Assembly (NCBI GenBank): GCA_022414725.1
Contig: CM039462.1
Coordinates: 128,047,314-128,111,313 of the forward strand
DNA from: Microglena sp. YARC
Taxonomy: Eukaryota; Chlorophyta; Chlorophyceae; Chlamydomonadales; Chlamydomonadaceae
Reading direction: 5' to 3'
Length of the DNA: 64,000 nt
The notes under the pieces were generated by a model. It did no database searches. It was not told the DNA's origin and was given only the letters and a program-made list of their open reading frames with translations. Below, piece by piece: positions 48,701-59,580 of the stretch (positions within the stretch are counted from its first letter, which is position 1; every line of letters begins with the position of its first letter). The position numbers and the translations under genes were made by a program.

Positions 48701-51160
48701 ATCTCATATATCTCATCTCATCTCATCTCATCTCATCTCATCTCATCTCATCTCATCTCATCTTTTGTCATCTCACCTCACCTCACTTCATCTAAACTCA
48801 TCTCATCTCATCTCATCACATCACATCTCATATATCTCATCTCATCTTATATCATATCATCACATCACATCTCATCTCATCTCACCCATATCACCTCACC
48901 CATCTCATTTCATCTCACCCATCACACCTCACCTATCTCACCTCACCCATCTCATTTCATCTCATCATGCCCATCTCACCCACCTCACCTCATCTCATCA
49001 TGCCCATCTCATCTCATCTCACCCATATCACCTCACCCATCTCATCACATCTCATCTCATCTCATCACATCTCATCTTATCTCATTTCATCTCACCTCAC
49101 TTCATCTCATCACATTACATCTCATATATAACTCATCTCATCTCACTTCACCACACCTCACCTCATCTCATCTTATCTCATCACATCACATCTCATATCT
49201 CATCTCATCTCATCTCATCACATCACATCACGTCACATCTCATACATAACTCATCTCATCTCATCTCATCTCATCTCATCGGATCTCATCTCATCTCATC
49301 CCATCTCATCTCATCTCATCTCATCCCATCTCATCTCATCTCATCACATCTCATATATATCATCTCATCTCATCTCATCTCATCCCATCTCATCTTTTGT
49401 CATCTCACCTCACCTCACTTCATCTCAACTCATCTCATCTCATCTCATCTCATCACATCACATCTCATATATCTCATCTCATCTTATATCATATCAACAC
49501 ATCACATCTCATCTCATCTCACCCATATCACCTCACCCATCTCATTTCATCTCACCCATCACACCTCACCTATCTCACCTCACCCATCTCATTTCATCTC
49601 ATCATGCCCATCTCACCCACCTCACCTCATCTCATCATGCCCATCTCATCTCATCTCACCCATATCACCTCACCCATCTCATCACATCTCATTTCATCTC
49701 ATCTCATCTCATCTCATCTTATCTCATCACATCACATCTCATATCTCATCTCATCTCATCACATCACATCACGTCACATCTCATACATAACTCATCTCAT
49801 CTCATCTCATCTCATCTCATCTCATCCCATCTCATCTCATCTCATCTCATATCTCATCTCATCTCATCTCAACTCATCCCCTCTCATCTCATCTCATCTC
49901 ATCTCATCTCATCTCATCTCATCTCATCTCATCTCATCACATCTCATCTCATCTCATCTCATCACATCTCATTCCCTCTCATCTCATCTTATCTAATCAC
50001 ATCACATCTCATATATCTCATCTCATCTCATCTCATCTCATCTCATCTCATCTCATCCCATCTCATCTCATCCCATCTCATCTCATCTCATCACATCTCA
50101 TATATCTCATCTCATCTCATCACATCTCATCTCATCCCATCTCATCTCATCTCATCTCATCTCATCCCGTCTCATCTTTTGTCATATAATCTCACCTCAC
50201 TTCATCTCAACTCATCTCATCTCATCTCATCTCATCTCATCTCATCACATCACATCTCATACATCTCATCTCATCTTATATCATATCATCACATCACATC
50301 TCATCTCATCTCACCCATATCAACTCACTCATCTCATTTCATCTTACCCATCACACCTCACCTATCTCACCTCACCTATCTCACCTCACCCATCTCATTT
50401 CATCTCATCATGCCCATCTCACCCACCTCACCTTATCTCATCATGCCCATCTCATCTCATCTCACCCATATCACCTCACCCATCTCATTTCATCTCATCT
50501 CATCTCATCTCATTTCATCTCACCTAACTTCATCTCATCTCGTCCCATCTTATCTCATCTCATCTCATCTCACCCATATTACCTCACCCATCGCATTTCA
50601 TCTCATCCATCTCACCTCACCTCACCCATCTCACCAAACCTGTCCCATTTTATCTCATCATGCCCATCTCACCCACCTCACCTCATCTCATCATGCCCAT
50701 CTCATCTCACCCATATCACCCTGATCACTTCACCCATCTTATTTCATCTCACCCATCTCATTACGGATCCGAACCGAATGGCTTAGTGGCAGAGCAACCC
50801 CGGAGAAAGATCGCAGCAGGTGCGGGGTTCGAATCCCCTTTAGTGCGCTTGGGCCCGTCCGGAGGGTCGTCGACCGGCACGGTAATTGGAATCTAGACGG
50901 GTTGTCGGCACGACCACCGCATACTTACGATCCGGTTCCCTTAATCCCACCGTGGCACGTCCTTGTGAGAATTCTTGGATGTTCATTGTAAGAATTCTTG
51001 GATATTTAAATTTAAATTTTTTTCTCACCCATCTCATCTGCAGTATCGCCACATAGTGTCCGGAGTTGTTCAATCACCTCATCTCACCCATATTACCTCA
51101 TCTCACCCATATTACCTCATCTCACCTCATCTCACCCATCTCATCTCATCTCATCTCATT
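45740..51160. repeat. CATCT pentanucleotide satellite with higher-order structure
   Basis: More than 5 kb of (ctcat)n with catca, cctca and other variants. Marker blocks cttttgtcatctcacctcac (46742, 47458, 48016, 48763, 49394, 50176) and catcatgcccatctcaccca recur about every 560-780 bp, showing at least six higher-order units. The 5-bp unit keeps frames open (SHLISSHLIS-type), so the long ORFs are not genes. Confidence 0.97.
50768..50955 (+). mobile_element. tRNA-derived SINE inserted in CATCT satellite
   Basis: Ccgaatggcttagtggcaga and ggggttcgaatccccttt are A- and B-box-like. The body has ggtcgtcgaccggcacggta and ends ggttcccttaatccc. It is distantly related to family A and interrupts the array near its right end. 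Confidence 0.78.
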
Positions 51161-51960
51161 GCATCTGCCCCTAGCTGATCTGGCCTCATCTCGTCATACC
51201 TCATCTCATCTGCCCCTAGCTGATCTGGCCTCATCTCGTTATGCCTCATCTCATCTGCCCCTAGCTGATCTGGCCTCATCTCGTTATGCCTCATCTCATC
51301 TGCCCCTAGCTGATCTGGCCTCATCTCGTTATGCCTCATCTCATCTGCCCCTAGCCGATCTGGCCTCATCTCGTTATGCCTCATCTCATCTGCCCCTACC
51401 TGATCTGGCCTCATCTCGTTATGCCTCATCTCATCTGCCCCTAGCTGATCTGGTCTCATCTCGTCATGCCTTATCTAATTTGACCCATTTCATCTCATCT
51501 CGCCCCTTTTCAACTGACCCGATCTCATCTGACCCTTGCTAATGTGAAATCATCTGATTAGACTTCACCTTATTTGAATTGCAGGTTGACGGTGTTGTGA
51601 CCGGAGTTGTACAATCATGCCTCAGCTGAACTCATCTCACCCCATCTCAACTGACCCGATCTCATCTGACCCTTGCTAATGTGAAATCATCTGATTGGAC
51701 CGCACCTCATTTGAATTGCAGGTTTACGACGTTGTGTCCGGAGATTGATCTCACTTCATATCACCTCATCTCACCTCACTTCATCCCATCTGACCCATCT
51801 CACCTCATCTCATCCCATCTCATCCCATCTCATCTCGCCCCATCTCAACTGATCCGATCGCATCTGACCCTTGCTAATGTGAGATCCTCTGATTGGACCT
51901 CACCTTATTTTACTTGCAGATTAATGACGTTGTGACTGGATTTGTTCAATCGTGCCTCAA
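51044..51960 (+). repeat. Four truncated copies of the S1 exon 5' end with acceptor
   Basis: Starts lie at 51044 (ctgcag|TATCGCCACATAGTG), 51585 (attgcag|GTTGACGGTGTTGTG), 51722 (attgcag|GTTTACGACGTTGTG) and 51920 (cttgcag|ATTAATGACGTTGTG). Each continues tccggagttgt.caatca and then reverts to CATCT-type DNA. They match the true exon at 52122 ([11 protein letters not shown]). Confidence 0.9.
51168..51475. repeat. 45-bp repeat (gcccctagctgatctggcct)
   Basis: Six to seven copies of gcccctagctgatctggcct plus catctcgttatgcctcatct. Three full codon cycles per unit keep both strands open. Confidence 0.95.
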
Positions 51961-52121
51961 CTGAACTCATCTCACCCCATCTCAACTGACCCAATCTCAT
52001 CTGACTCTAACTTATGTGAACTCATCTGATCTGGCCCCATCGGACTCAACCTGATCTCATCTGGCCTCATCTCATCATGCCCCAGCTGAACTCATCTCAC
52101 CTCACCTCATCTGATTTTCAG

Positions 52122-52280
52122 GTAAGCGACGTTGTGTCCGGAGTTGTAATATCAGTGAAGCCCTATGGAGCTTTCATTGACATTGGAACTGGAGTCGCTG
52201 GTCTGTTGCATGTTAGCCAGATCAGTCACGAACGTGTAAACTTTGCCGAGAAGGTTCTCCGGGAGGGAGACAAGATCAAG
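52122..52280 (+). CDS. PRPS1: PRPS1 exon A (third S1 domain)
   Basis: 53 codons, open, phase 0 at both ends. Acceptor gattttcag|GTAAGC, donor ATCAAG|GTGGGTTG. Its pyrimidine-rich acceptor tract (ctcacctcatctgattttca) is itself CATCT-like. Confidence 0.9.
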
Positions 52281-52690
52281 GTGGGTTGTGGCTGTGGGCA
52301 AGGGTCGGCCAGGGCAGGGGGGAGTACGTGGGGTTGCAGGGTGTGGGTGGGGTGTGTTGGGGGGGGGGGGGGGGGGCGGGGGGGGGGGGGGGGGGGGGGG
52401 GGGGCTGTTGCATGTTAGCCAGATCAGTCATAAACGTGTCATAATCGAGGAGGTTTTACGGGAGGGAGACAAGATCAAGGTGGGTTGGTGACTGTGGGCA
52501 AGGGCGGGCGAGGCGGGGGGCTGCAGGGGGGTGGGGGGGGCTGATGCATGTTAGCCAGATCAGTCGTGAACGTGTTGCCAACATCGAGATGGTTCTCCGG
52601 GAGAGAGTCCAGTTCAAGGTGTGTTCAGGGTTGAGGGAAGGGGGTGGCGAGGGGGTGGGTTGGTGGTGGGTGTGCGTGGGTGTGTGTGGG

Positions 52691-52759
<69 letters not shown>

Positions 52760-52890
52760 GGGGGGGGGGGGGGGGGCTGTTGCATGTTAGCCAGATCAGT
52801 CGTGAACGTGTTGCCAACATCGAGATGGTTCTCCGGGAGAGAGTCCAGTTCAAGGTGTGTTCAGGGTTGAGGGAAGGGGGTGGCGAGGGG

Positions 52891-52921
<31 letters not shown>

Positions 52922-53522
52922 GGGGGGGGGGCTGTTGCATGTTAGCCAGATCAGTCGTGAATGTGTAGCCAACATCGAGATGGTTCTCCGGGAGAGAGTC
53001 CAGTTCAAGGTGTGTTCAGGGTTGAGGGCAGGGGGGTGGGGAGTGGGGTGGGGCTGGGAGGGTGGGGGGCTGTTGCATGTTAGCCAGATCAGTCGTGAAT
53101 GTGTTGCCAACATCGAGATGGTTCTCCGGGAGAGAGTCCAGTTCAAGGTGTGTTCAGGGTTGAGCGCAGGGGGGTGGGGAGTGGGTGGGGCTGGGAGGGT
53201 GGGGGGGCTGTTGCATGTTAGCCAGATCAATCGTGAACGCTGCAAAGGTTCAGATGCCAACGGTGAGAAGGTTCTCCGGGAGGGAGACCAGGTCAAGTTG
53301 GGTTGGTGACTGTGGGCGAAGGGTGGAGTGCAGCACGTGGGGTGGAGGAGGGCTGCATGCGCAGGGGGGGGGGATCCTTGGTTGAGGGTGCTTGGGGTCG
53401 GAGGTGGTGCGTCACACTGACCGCCAAGAAGGTGGAAGCCACCCAACACCACCCAACACCTCACAGCCCACCTCACCCCCTGCCCACTCCTAGGTCATGA
53501 TATTGACCATGGGCAACTCACC

Positions 53523-53555
<33 letters not shown>

Positions 53556-54066
53556 CACACACACCAACACACACACACCACCCAACACCTCACAGCCCCC
53601 CAACCCCCCCCCTCACCCTCACCCCTGCACACTCCTAGGTCATGATCTTGAGCATGGACCGCGACCGCAGCCGCATCACCCTGACCACCAAGAAGTTGAA
53701 GCCCCCCACTCACCCCCCCACCACACCTACTCACCCCACACCCCCACACCCCCTGCCCACTCCTAGGTCATGATCTTGAGCGTGGACCGCGACCACAGCC
53801 GCATCACCCTGACCACCAAGAAGTTGGAAGCAACCCCGGGAGACATGATCAACAACCCCCAGCTAGTATACGAGAAGGCCGATGAGATGGCCGTCATGTT
53901 CAGGGACCGAATTGGAGCGGCTGAGAATACAAGAGCGGCAGAGAATACAAGAGCGGCAGAGAATACAATCGTCAGGATCAGCAGCAAGGCTATTCCGAGG
54001 CGCCCCCTGCTGAGGACCAGCTTGAGGTGTAGAGGGTTGGCAGTGCCATGTGTCATGACGTGGTAG
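52122..54066 (+). CDS. PRPS1: Chloroplast-type 30S ribosomal protein S1, 3' part (gene span)
   Basis: S1 binds mRNA on the small ribosomal subunit. The visible exons encode the third S1 (OB-fold) domain and the tail of the plastid/cyanobacterial form. Exon A has [27 protein letters not shown] and VLREGDKIK. Terminal exon B has [27 protein letters not shown] and [10 protein letters not shown]. The STKKLE-PGDM-NP-LV-EKA-EMA tail distinguishes chloroplast S1 from bacterial or mitochondrial S1 proteins. Upstream exons are outside the window or hidden beyond the CATCT array. Between A and B lie six truncated exon-A ends and partial exon-B copies. Confidence 0.85.
52404..53297 (+). repeat. Six truncated copies of exon A 3' end with donor
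   Basis: Copies 52404-52479, 52541-52618, 52777-52854, 52932-53009, 53070-53148 and 53208-53297 start abruptly at ctgttgcatgttagccagat after poly-G and encode [20 protein letters not shown] plus ERVQFK or EGDKIK. Donors are AAG|GTGTGTTC or AAG|GTGGGTTGG; the last has lost GT (AAGTTGGG). None has an acceptor. Confidence 0.93.
52705..52776. repeat. ~70-nt poly-G tract (one A)
   Basis: An almost pure G run between two exon-A copies. Shorter ones lie at about 52360-52404 and 52903-52931. Potential G-quadruplex on the coding strand and a likely sequencing problem. Confidence 0.95.
53406..53446 (+). repeat. Truncated copy of exon B interior
   Basis: Plus strand: gtcacactgaccgccaagaa then ggtggaagccaccc encodes [11 protein letters not shown], like [11 protein letters not shown] of exon B. 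Confidence 0.8.
53494..53720 (+). repeat. Two truncated copies of exon B 5' end with acceptor
   Basis: 53494 (cactcctag|GTCATGATATTGACC) retains only ~25 nt. 53639 (cactcctag|GTCATGATCTTGAGC) runs to [20 protein letters not shown] before diverging. C-rich spacers, including a poly-C tract at 53524-53552. All lie on the acceptor side of the intron. Confidence 0.92.
53767..54066 (+). CDS. PRPS1: PRPS1 terminal exon B
   Basis: 99 codons and TAG. Acceptor actcctag|GTCATG. It encodes [50 protein letters not shown], then a short AAENTR tandem repeat (gcagagaatacaagagcg, 3 units) and a basic end. The tail after the AAENTR repeats resembles no known S1 tail, and a frameshift there is possible. Confidence 0.9.
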   Translation, partial: VMILSVDRDHSRITLTTKKLEATPGDMINNPQLVYEKADEMAVMFRDRIGAAENTRAAENTRAAENTIVRISSKAIPRRPLLRTSLRCRGLAVPCVMTW

Positions 54067-54231
54067 GATCATTGACACCTTTGTGGCATTATCCTGGTGC
54101 CCTTCTGGACTTGAGATGCACCAGGGTTTGGAGGAGGCACCCCCTCAGGATTGGCTTTTTCATACTTTACTACAATGCACATATCTGTGTGCTCCCTGGC
54201 CCTATTGCCTCTGAAGTTTTGGGGAGGTACC
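54067..54231. other. Presumed PRPS1 3' UTR
   Basis: Non-repetitive DNA directly after the stop codon. No clear poly(A) signal seen. Confidence 0.4.
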
Positions 54232-54500
54232 CCATTAGGATTAGGAAGACCGTATGACAGCTACTACAGCTACTACGCCCATAGTTATACCTGCTCTACG
54301 TGTACCGCTCTGGTAGCTGTTTGAAGATTAGGAAGACCGTATGACAGCTACTACAGCTACTACGCCCATAGTTATACCTGCTCTACGTGTACCGCTCTGG
54401 TAGCTGTTTTAGGATTAGGAAGACCGTATGACAGCTAGTACAGCTACTCCGCCCATAGTTGTACCTGCACTACGTGTACCGCTCTGGTAGCTGTTTTTCT
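54232..54500. repeat. Three ~88-bp units (aggaagaccgtatgacagct)
   Basis: Attaggaagaccgtatgaca, gctactacagctactacgcc and gtgtaccgctctggtagctg repeated three times with few changes, just downstream of PRPS1. Confidence 0.92.
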
Positions 54501-56010
54501 TGTTCATCAACACCACATTGCAGAAAGGTACTGTAGTGGTGGACCAACATTTGGGACACTCAATAGGAGGTGTTGTGCAGTACATATGCAGTAAGCGGTA
54601 CATGTGGTGCAGTACTTTGCTTATTGGGTACTAGAGGTGTGTACCCGCAGGTACCCTAGGCATAATATTACCCGAGTAGGTACAGAAGCATAGCAATAAC
54701 AATATCTTATTTTGTTTTATTTATAAAAATATTTAGGTACTTCTATTAGCTACATCTTTGTGGTGTTGCATTTTCAGGATATTGCACTATCTCCATAGGT
54801 GCCTTAGTCCGAAAACGCCCTAAGTCGATACAAGAATGTGATACAGAGCCGTACATGGCCCAAACTGCTCGGAATCGAATTCTGTCAGGCTCATATTGTT
54901 CGCGACGGTGTCAGCTATGCGCGCAGCTACTTTTCGTGCGCGTTCGCATCTGGTCGCGAGCAGCCTTGTTCGGCAGGCCGGTGGCAGTACATCAGATGTG
55001 CGATAATTAGTGATACAAATCCAGTACTTCCATTAGCTACATCTTTATGGTGTTGCATTTTCAGGATATTGCACTAGTGCAGTTTTTGCAGTATAACACC
55101 TCATTCAGTCCTGTTTAAGCTTGTGCTGTATCTTATATCGTAGTGTTGTGCAGCTGCAATAATAGATGCAGCGTCGTTAACAGTGCTTGCAATGGATCGG
55201 ATTGTTACATGGTTTTTTTAGCCAACTGTGGGCTTCTCACTGTCTTCCAATGTCAAGCCCCTCCCGTGCAAAACCCACGGGAACCAGGGAGCAAACTGGG
55301 CAACAGTATAAAGACTTGTCCAGGTCGTAGCAGTGATTGTATTACGTATTATATGACACCCTGTAAGACCAGTAAAAACATTACCTTAGTTCGGCCCTGT
55401 TTATACATTTTTACGAAAATATTACCAGCCCCCAACAAGGATGAGATGGTCATGAGACAGCACTGCAGTAGTACAAGTAATCGCGACCAAGTGGCAACCG
55501 GATAGCCTACTTTCCCTTCTTGCTGCCCAGCAAAACTTACGAGAACCAGGGAGCAAACTGGGCAAAACTTGTCCAGGTCGTAGCAGTGCTATTACGTATT
55601 CCATGTGATACCAGTAAAAACTATTACTTCAATTATACATTTTTGTACGAAGATATTACTTGGCCCCAACATAGGATGAGATGGTCATCAGACAGAACTG
55701 CAGGGATACAAGGAATCGGAACCAAGTGGCAACCGGATAACCTACTTTCCCTTGTTGCTGCTCAGTTGTAGTATTAGAGGGTGTACGTATTTTGGGTTTG
55801 AACTGTTACGTGGTTTTTCAGCCAACTCAGGGCTGCCCACTGGCTTGCAATACCCACGGAAACCAGGGAGCACACTAAGCGGATGAATAGTGTAGTGCCA
55901 ACGTGTATGCAGCGATGGGTGTCGTGCTGGACATTGGGAACCAAACATGTAATACGAGGCGTGCTGTCTCGTCACTTTGATTGGATTCTTAAATGTTTGC
56001 CAGCCGACTT
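54500..56010. repeat. Intergenic with degenerate direct repeats
   Basis: Blocks at about 55190-55480, 55500-55745 and 55790-55890 share ggaaccagggagcaaactgg, aacttgtccaggtcgtagca, ggatgagatggtcat and caagtggcaaccggata. Attagctacatctttgtggt occurs at 54745 and 55030. No gene recognised. Confidence 0.6.
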
Positions 56011-56014
56011 GAGC

Positions 56015-56202
56015 TTGATATCATGTGCTTTTTCTTTTTGTTTAAAGCACAGAGTCTCATACACCCTCGCGGTGTCAAGTAGACTTTAACATGTAATGTA
56101 ATGTAATGTAATGTAATGTAATGTAATGTAATGTAATGTAATGTAATGTAATGTAATGTAATGTAATGTAATGTAATGTAATGTAATGTAATGTAATGTA
56201 AT
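56015..56202 (-). mobile_element. ACATT-tailed dispersed repeat, copy 4, with ~22 TGTAA units
   Basis: The truncated element starts at gctttttctttttgtttaaa and runs through the atgtaatgtaa tail to 56202. The pentanucleotide tail is about 105 bp. Confidence 0.93.
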
Positions 56203-56714
56203 CATAGCTGCAGCAAGCGATTTGGCTGCTCGCAGTCTTAGGCGGTGAAGATAATCACCATGAAACAAAAAAATCTCTCGATTCAGTGATTAACTTTTTA
56301 ATTGCATGTTAGATTATGCATAGGAATCAGTTTGCTCTCAGCATGGGAAATCAGGTTCTGATACTTCCTTTTCATATTGAAGGCTTCGTCAGCACATTCA
56401 AAAAGCACATTTTTGGACGCTTCTAGAATCACACAGTTGACACACTCGATCATTCCAAGGGACAGTGGGTCACTTCTATCTATCAGTCTGCACCTTCAGG
56501 CGGTGGGAGGAAGTTTTGAATCCCGGTATTACGAACCACTATGTGAGGTAGGCCTCTGATGAGATACCGGCAAGTAGGCATCTCAGTTTTACCACACTCA
56601 TCCCATGATCAGGATTTTTTAGGAAGCTGTTTAGCTGTGTCATCCGTTGGATACGCAACGTGGGGGGGGTCCGTTGACCAGAAGGAAGGGTCAGTTGCGT
56701 TGCAGGACGCAGGC

Positions 56715-57135
56715 TTTTACATTAAATTACATTACATTAAATTACATTGCATTACATTACATTGCATTACATTGCATTACATTACATTACATTACATTGC
56801 ATTACATTGCATTACATTGCATTGCATTACATTGCATTGCATTACATTGCATTACATTGCATTACATTACATTACATTACATTACATTACATTACATTAC
56901 ATTGCATTGCATTACATTGCATTACATTACATTACATTACATTACATTACAATGCATTGCATTACATTGCATTACATTGCATTAGATTGCATTGCATTAC
57001 ATTGCATTGCATTACATTACATTACATTACGTTACATTGCATTACATTGCATTACATTGCATTACATTGCATTGCATTGCATTACATTACATTACATTGC
57101 ATTATATTACATTACATTGCATTACATTACATTAC
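56715..57135. repeat. ATTAC/ATTGC pentanucleotide array
   Basis: About 83 units of acatt or gcatt, tail of the following ACATT element. ORFs reading HYITLHYI are artefacts of the 5-bp period. Confidence 0.97.
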
Positions 57136-57262
57136 ATGTTAAAGTCTACTTGACACCGCGAGGGTGTATGAGACTCTGTGCTTTAAACAAAAAGAAAAAG
57201 CACCCACAAAGCAAAAAACCCCATTACATCAGGGGTGTGTCGAGGACATAGGGAGGAGGCTA
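57136..57262 (+). mobile_element. ACATT-tailed dispersed repeat, copy 5 (truncated)
   Basis: Atgttaaagtctacttgaca through aggggtgtgtcgaggaca, then it breaks off into unrelated DNA. Confidence 0.92.
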
Positions 57263-57499
57263 TAAAGGGTCCGTTGCGTCTCAGGCAGCAGAGCTGGGGG
57301 TCCTCCTGAAGTACCCTGCCCATGATGAGGACATCCAAGTACACAGCATGCATCCTTCCTTGTAATCCAGAACTTAAACTTGAACTTGATTGCATAGCTG
57401 CAGCCAGCAATTTGGCTGCTCGCCATCTTTGTCAGCAAAAAAATAATACCAGGAAATGTAAACGCGAACAGATAACTTGTTTTCTTCAGTTGTTTCACT

Positions 57500-57745
57500 T
57501 TCTTCTCCTTTTTTCTTGTAATCCAGAAGAAAGATTACAAGGGGCTCATCTCCTAGCAGTTAAACAACACCGCCCTAAAGTCGGACTCAAGAAACCACCC
57601 GCCGTCTTCCGGCAGCTGGTAATCCAGAAAGATTACAAGGGGCTCATGTCCTAGCAGTGAAACAACACCGCCCTAAAGTCGGACTCGAGAAACCACCCGC
57701 CGTCTTCCGGCAGCGGGGCTCGAACTCCGGTCACCGAAGCCTGGT
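57500..57745 (-). mobile_element. Two partial SINE family C copies, tandem
   Basis: Two repeats of gattacaaggggctcat, acaacaccgccctaaagtcg and cccgccgtcttccggcag, the second extended by gcggggctcgaactccggt. Reverse orientation to 24040-24300. Confidence 0.8.
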
Positions 57746-57827
57746 AATCCAGAGCTTTCATCGCTATGGCAGATACCTGATTACTTGGTGTTGTCCCGTA
57801 GTAAAAATGAGCCCCTCTCAGTGACAT

Positions 57828-58025
57828 ACAATGGTCTAGTGGTAGACCAGATTGCTGGAGGACGATGGGTCGGGGGTTCGACTCCCCCTTTGGTCGCTCT
57901 TGGCGTTGCAGGTCGTCGTCAACCGCGATGGTAGCTTGTCCAGTTGAGGTAGGAGACCGCTCCCCACCTGCGTACGACGGGCTCCCTTAACACAACGCCC
58001 CACCAGGCGTTATCATTACTTATTA
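57828..58025 (+). mobile_element. tRNA-derived SINE, family B, copy 2
   Basis: Tggtctagtggtagaccag and gggggttcgactccccctt are A- and B-box-like. The body is gtcaaccgcgatggtagctt and the tail caccaggcgttatcattact. Best-preserved family B copy. Confidence 0.85.
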
Positions 58026-58107
58026 CCGTAGTAAAAGAGAGCAGGGGCAGGGTTGTTCAGGACGCTGCGTGTGGTGCGGCTGCTAAAAGAAGGGGATGTA
58101 GGTTCTT

Positions 58108-58202
58108 ATTTAACACTATATAATACTATATAGTGCGATATAGTGTTATATAACACTATATAACACTATATAGTACACTATATAATACTATGTATAGTGC
58201 GA
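58108..58202. repeat. AT-rich palindromic tract (cactatata)
   Basis: Repeated aacactatataacactatat and tatagtgcgatatagtgtta blocks are mutually complementary and could form a cruciform. Confidence 0.85.
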
Positions 58203-58379
58203 CTAATACGTCGCCTCTAGAGTGGCAAAGAGCACACAGGTCTGAGACCCTACTGGGCTCAGTACCGCTTGCTGCATTAGTGCCGATGCCAGCTATGGCC
58301 ACATGCCTTACCATGCAGTACCTGATGTACTGCCTGCCGCCACCTTTAATCAACTTTATAGTTCAAGCTCCCATGCTTG

Positions 58380-58640
58380 ATGGTATTGAAATTGAAATTG
58401 AAATTGTTACATCCGTGTAATACCGTTTACTCAGGACGTGAAGTTAAGGACACCATAGCTTAAGCCGGAGCTAGCTATAGTCACCGTAGCTTGATGGTAT
58501 CTTACTCCTACCTCTGTAACGAAGTAGCATCTTTGCTCTAATGTTTCCGTGACTTCTGCTAGCTCCGGCTTACGCAGTGGTGTCCTTAACTTCACGTCCT
58601 GAGAGTGGCACATTACTCGGAAGTAACAATTTCAAATTCA
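58380..58640. mobile_element. SINE family C ends, inverted pair
   Basis: 58390-58490 carries attgaaattgaaattgttac and acgtgaagttaaggacacca on the reverse strand. 58555-58640 carries gctagctccggcttacgcag and tccttaacttcacgtcctga on the forward strand. A third diverged end lies at 58775-58920. Confidence 0.75.
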
Positions 58641-59200
58641 ATTTCAATGTCTGCATTCTCCTGATCCCAAACAAGAAATAGGTAACCTGTAGAGAGTGTA
58701 GAGTTATGGCCCAATCTTCTGCAAATAGAACCCGCCCTGATGAAGACGTTCGGGGAAGTGTCCACATGTCTTGATAATTGAAATTGAAATAGTTGAAATT
58801 GAAATAATTGAAATAATTGAAATTGAAAAATTACATTCGAGTAATGAAGTCACTCACAGGACGTGAAATGAAGGTTACCACAGCGTGAGCCAGAGCTAGC
58901 CATGTAGCTAGTCACCGATGTCTTGAAAACGGTAATCTTCCCTCTCCTTTTTTTTTTTCCTTCTCCTCCTTCTCAGTCTATTTCTCATCTATGTTTGTCG
59001 CAGCCTTAGTTGAACCTGTCACTTCGTCTTTGATATTGTTGTGACAGCTGAGACGATGGTCCCACGTTGCCACGCACACACGTGAGTGGCATGTGGCTAA
59101 ACAGCTACTAGGCTACCTCATTCTACTTGGACAGCTGAGATGATGGTCCCACGTTGCCCTTGTCAAAGGCCCCGGGGGTAAAAAATTGGCCTGGGAAAAT
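58640..59200. other. Intergenic, nothing recognised beyond repeat ends
   Basis: Contains a (gaaat)n-like stretch at 58775-58830 and two copies of gatggtcccacgttgcc at about 59056 and 59140. Confidence 0.45.
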
Positions 59201-59224
59201 AGGCTCCCCGGGGCAACCACGTCT

Positions 59225-59580
59225 GGGGCTGCCCCGGCTCATGCCCTGGCCCATGCTCTTGCAGCCATGCCCCTGCCCTTGCTCATGCAGTCAAGGTCAT
59301 ACCCATGCCCATGCCCATGCAGTCATGCCCCTGCCCTTGCCCATGCTCATGCAGTCATGCAGACATGCCCAAGCCCATGCCCATGCAGTCATGCCCCTGC
59401 CCATGCTAATGCAGACATGCCCATGCCCATGCAGTCAGGCCCCTGCCATGCAGTCATGCAGACATGCTCATGCCCATGCAGTCATACCCATGCCCATGTT
59501 AATGCAGACATGCCCATGCTCATCCAGTCATGCCCATGCTCATGCGGCCATGCCATGCCCCCGCCCCATGCTCATGCAGT
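59225..59580. repeat. CATGCCCATGCAGTCATGCC minisatellite
   Basis: About 20 imperfect units of cccatgcccatgcagtcatg. Spurious frames rich in HAHAHA. Confidence 0.93.

Noticed and set aside
46406..49996. Open frames of 200-670 codons reading SHLISSHLIS
   Set aside because: Translation of a CATCT pentanucleotide satellite, which repeats every 5 codons in any frame.
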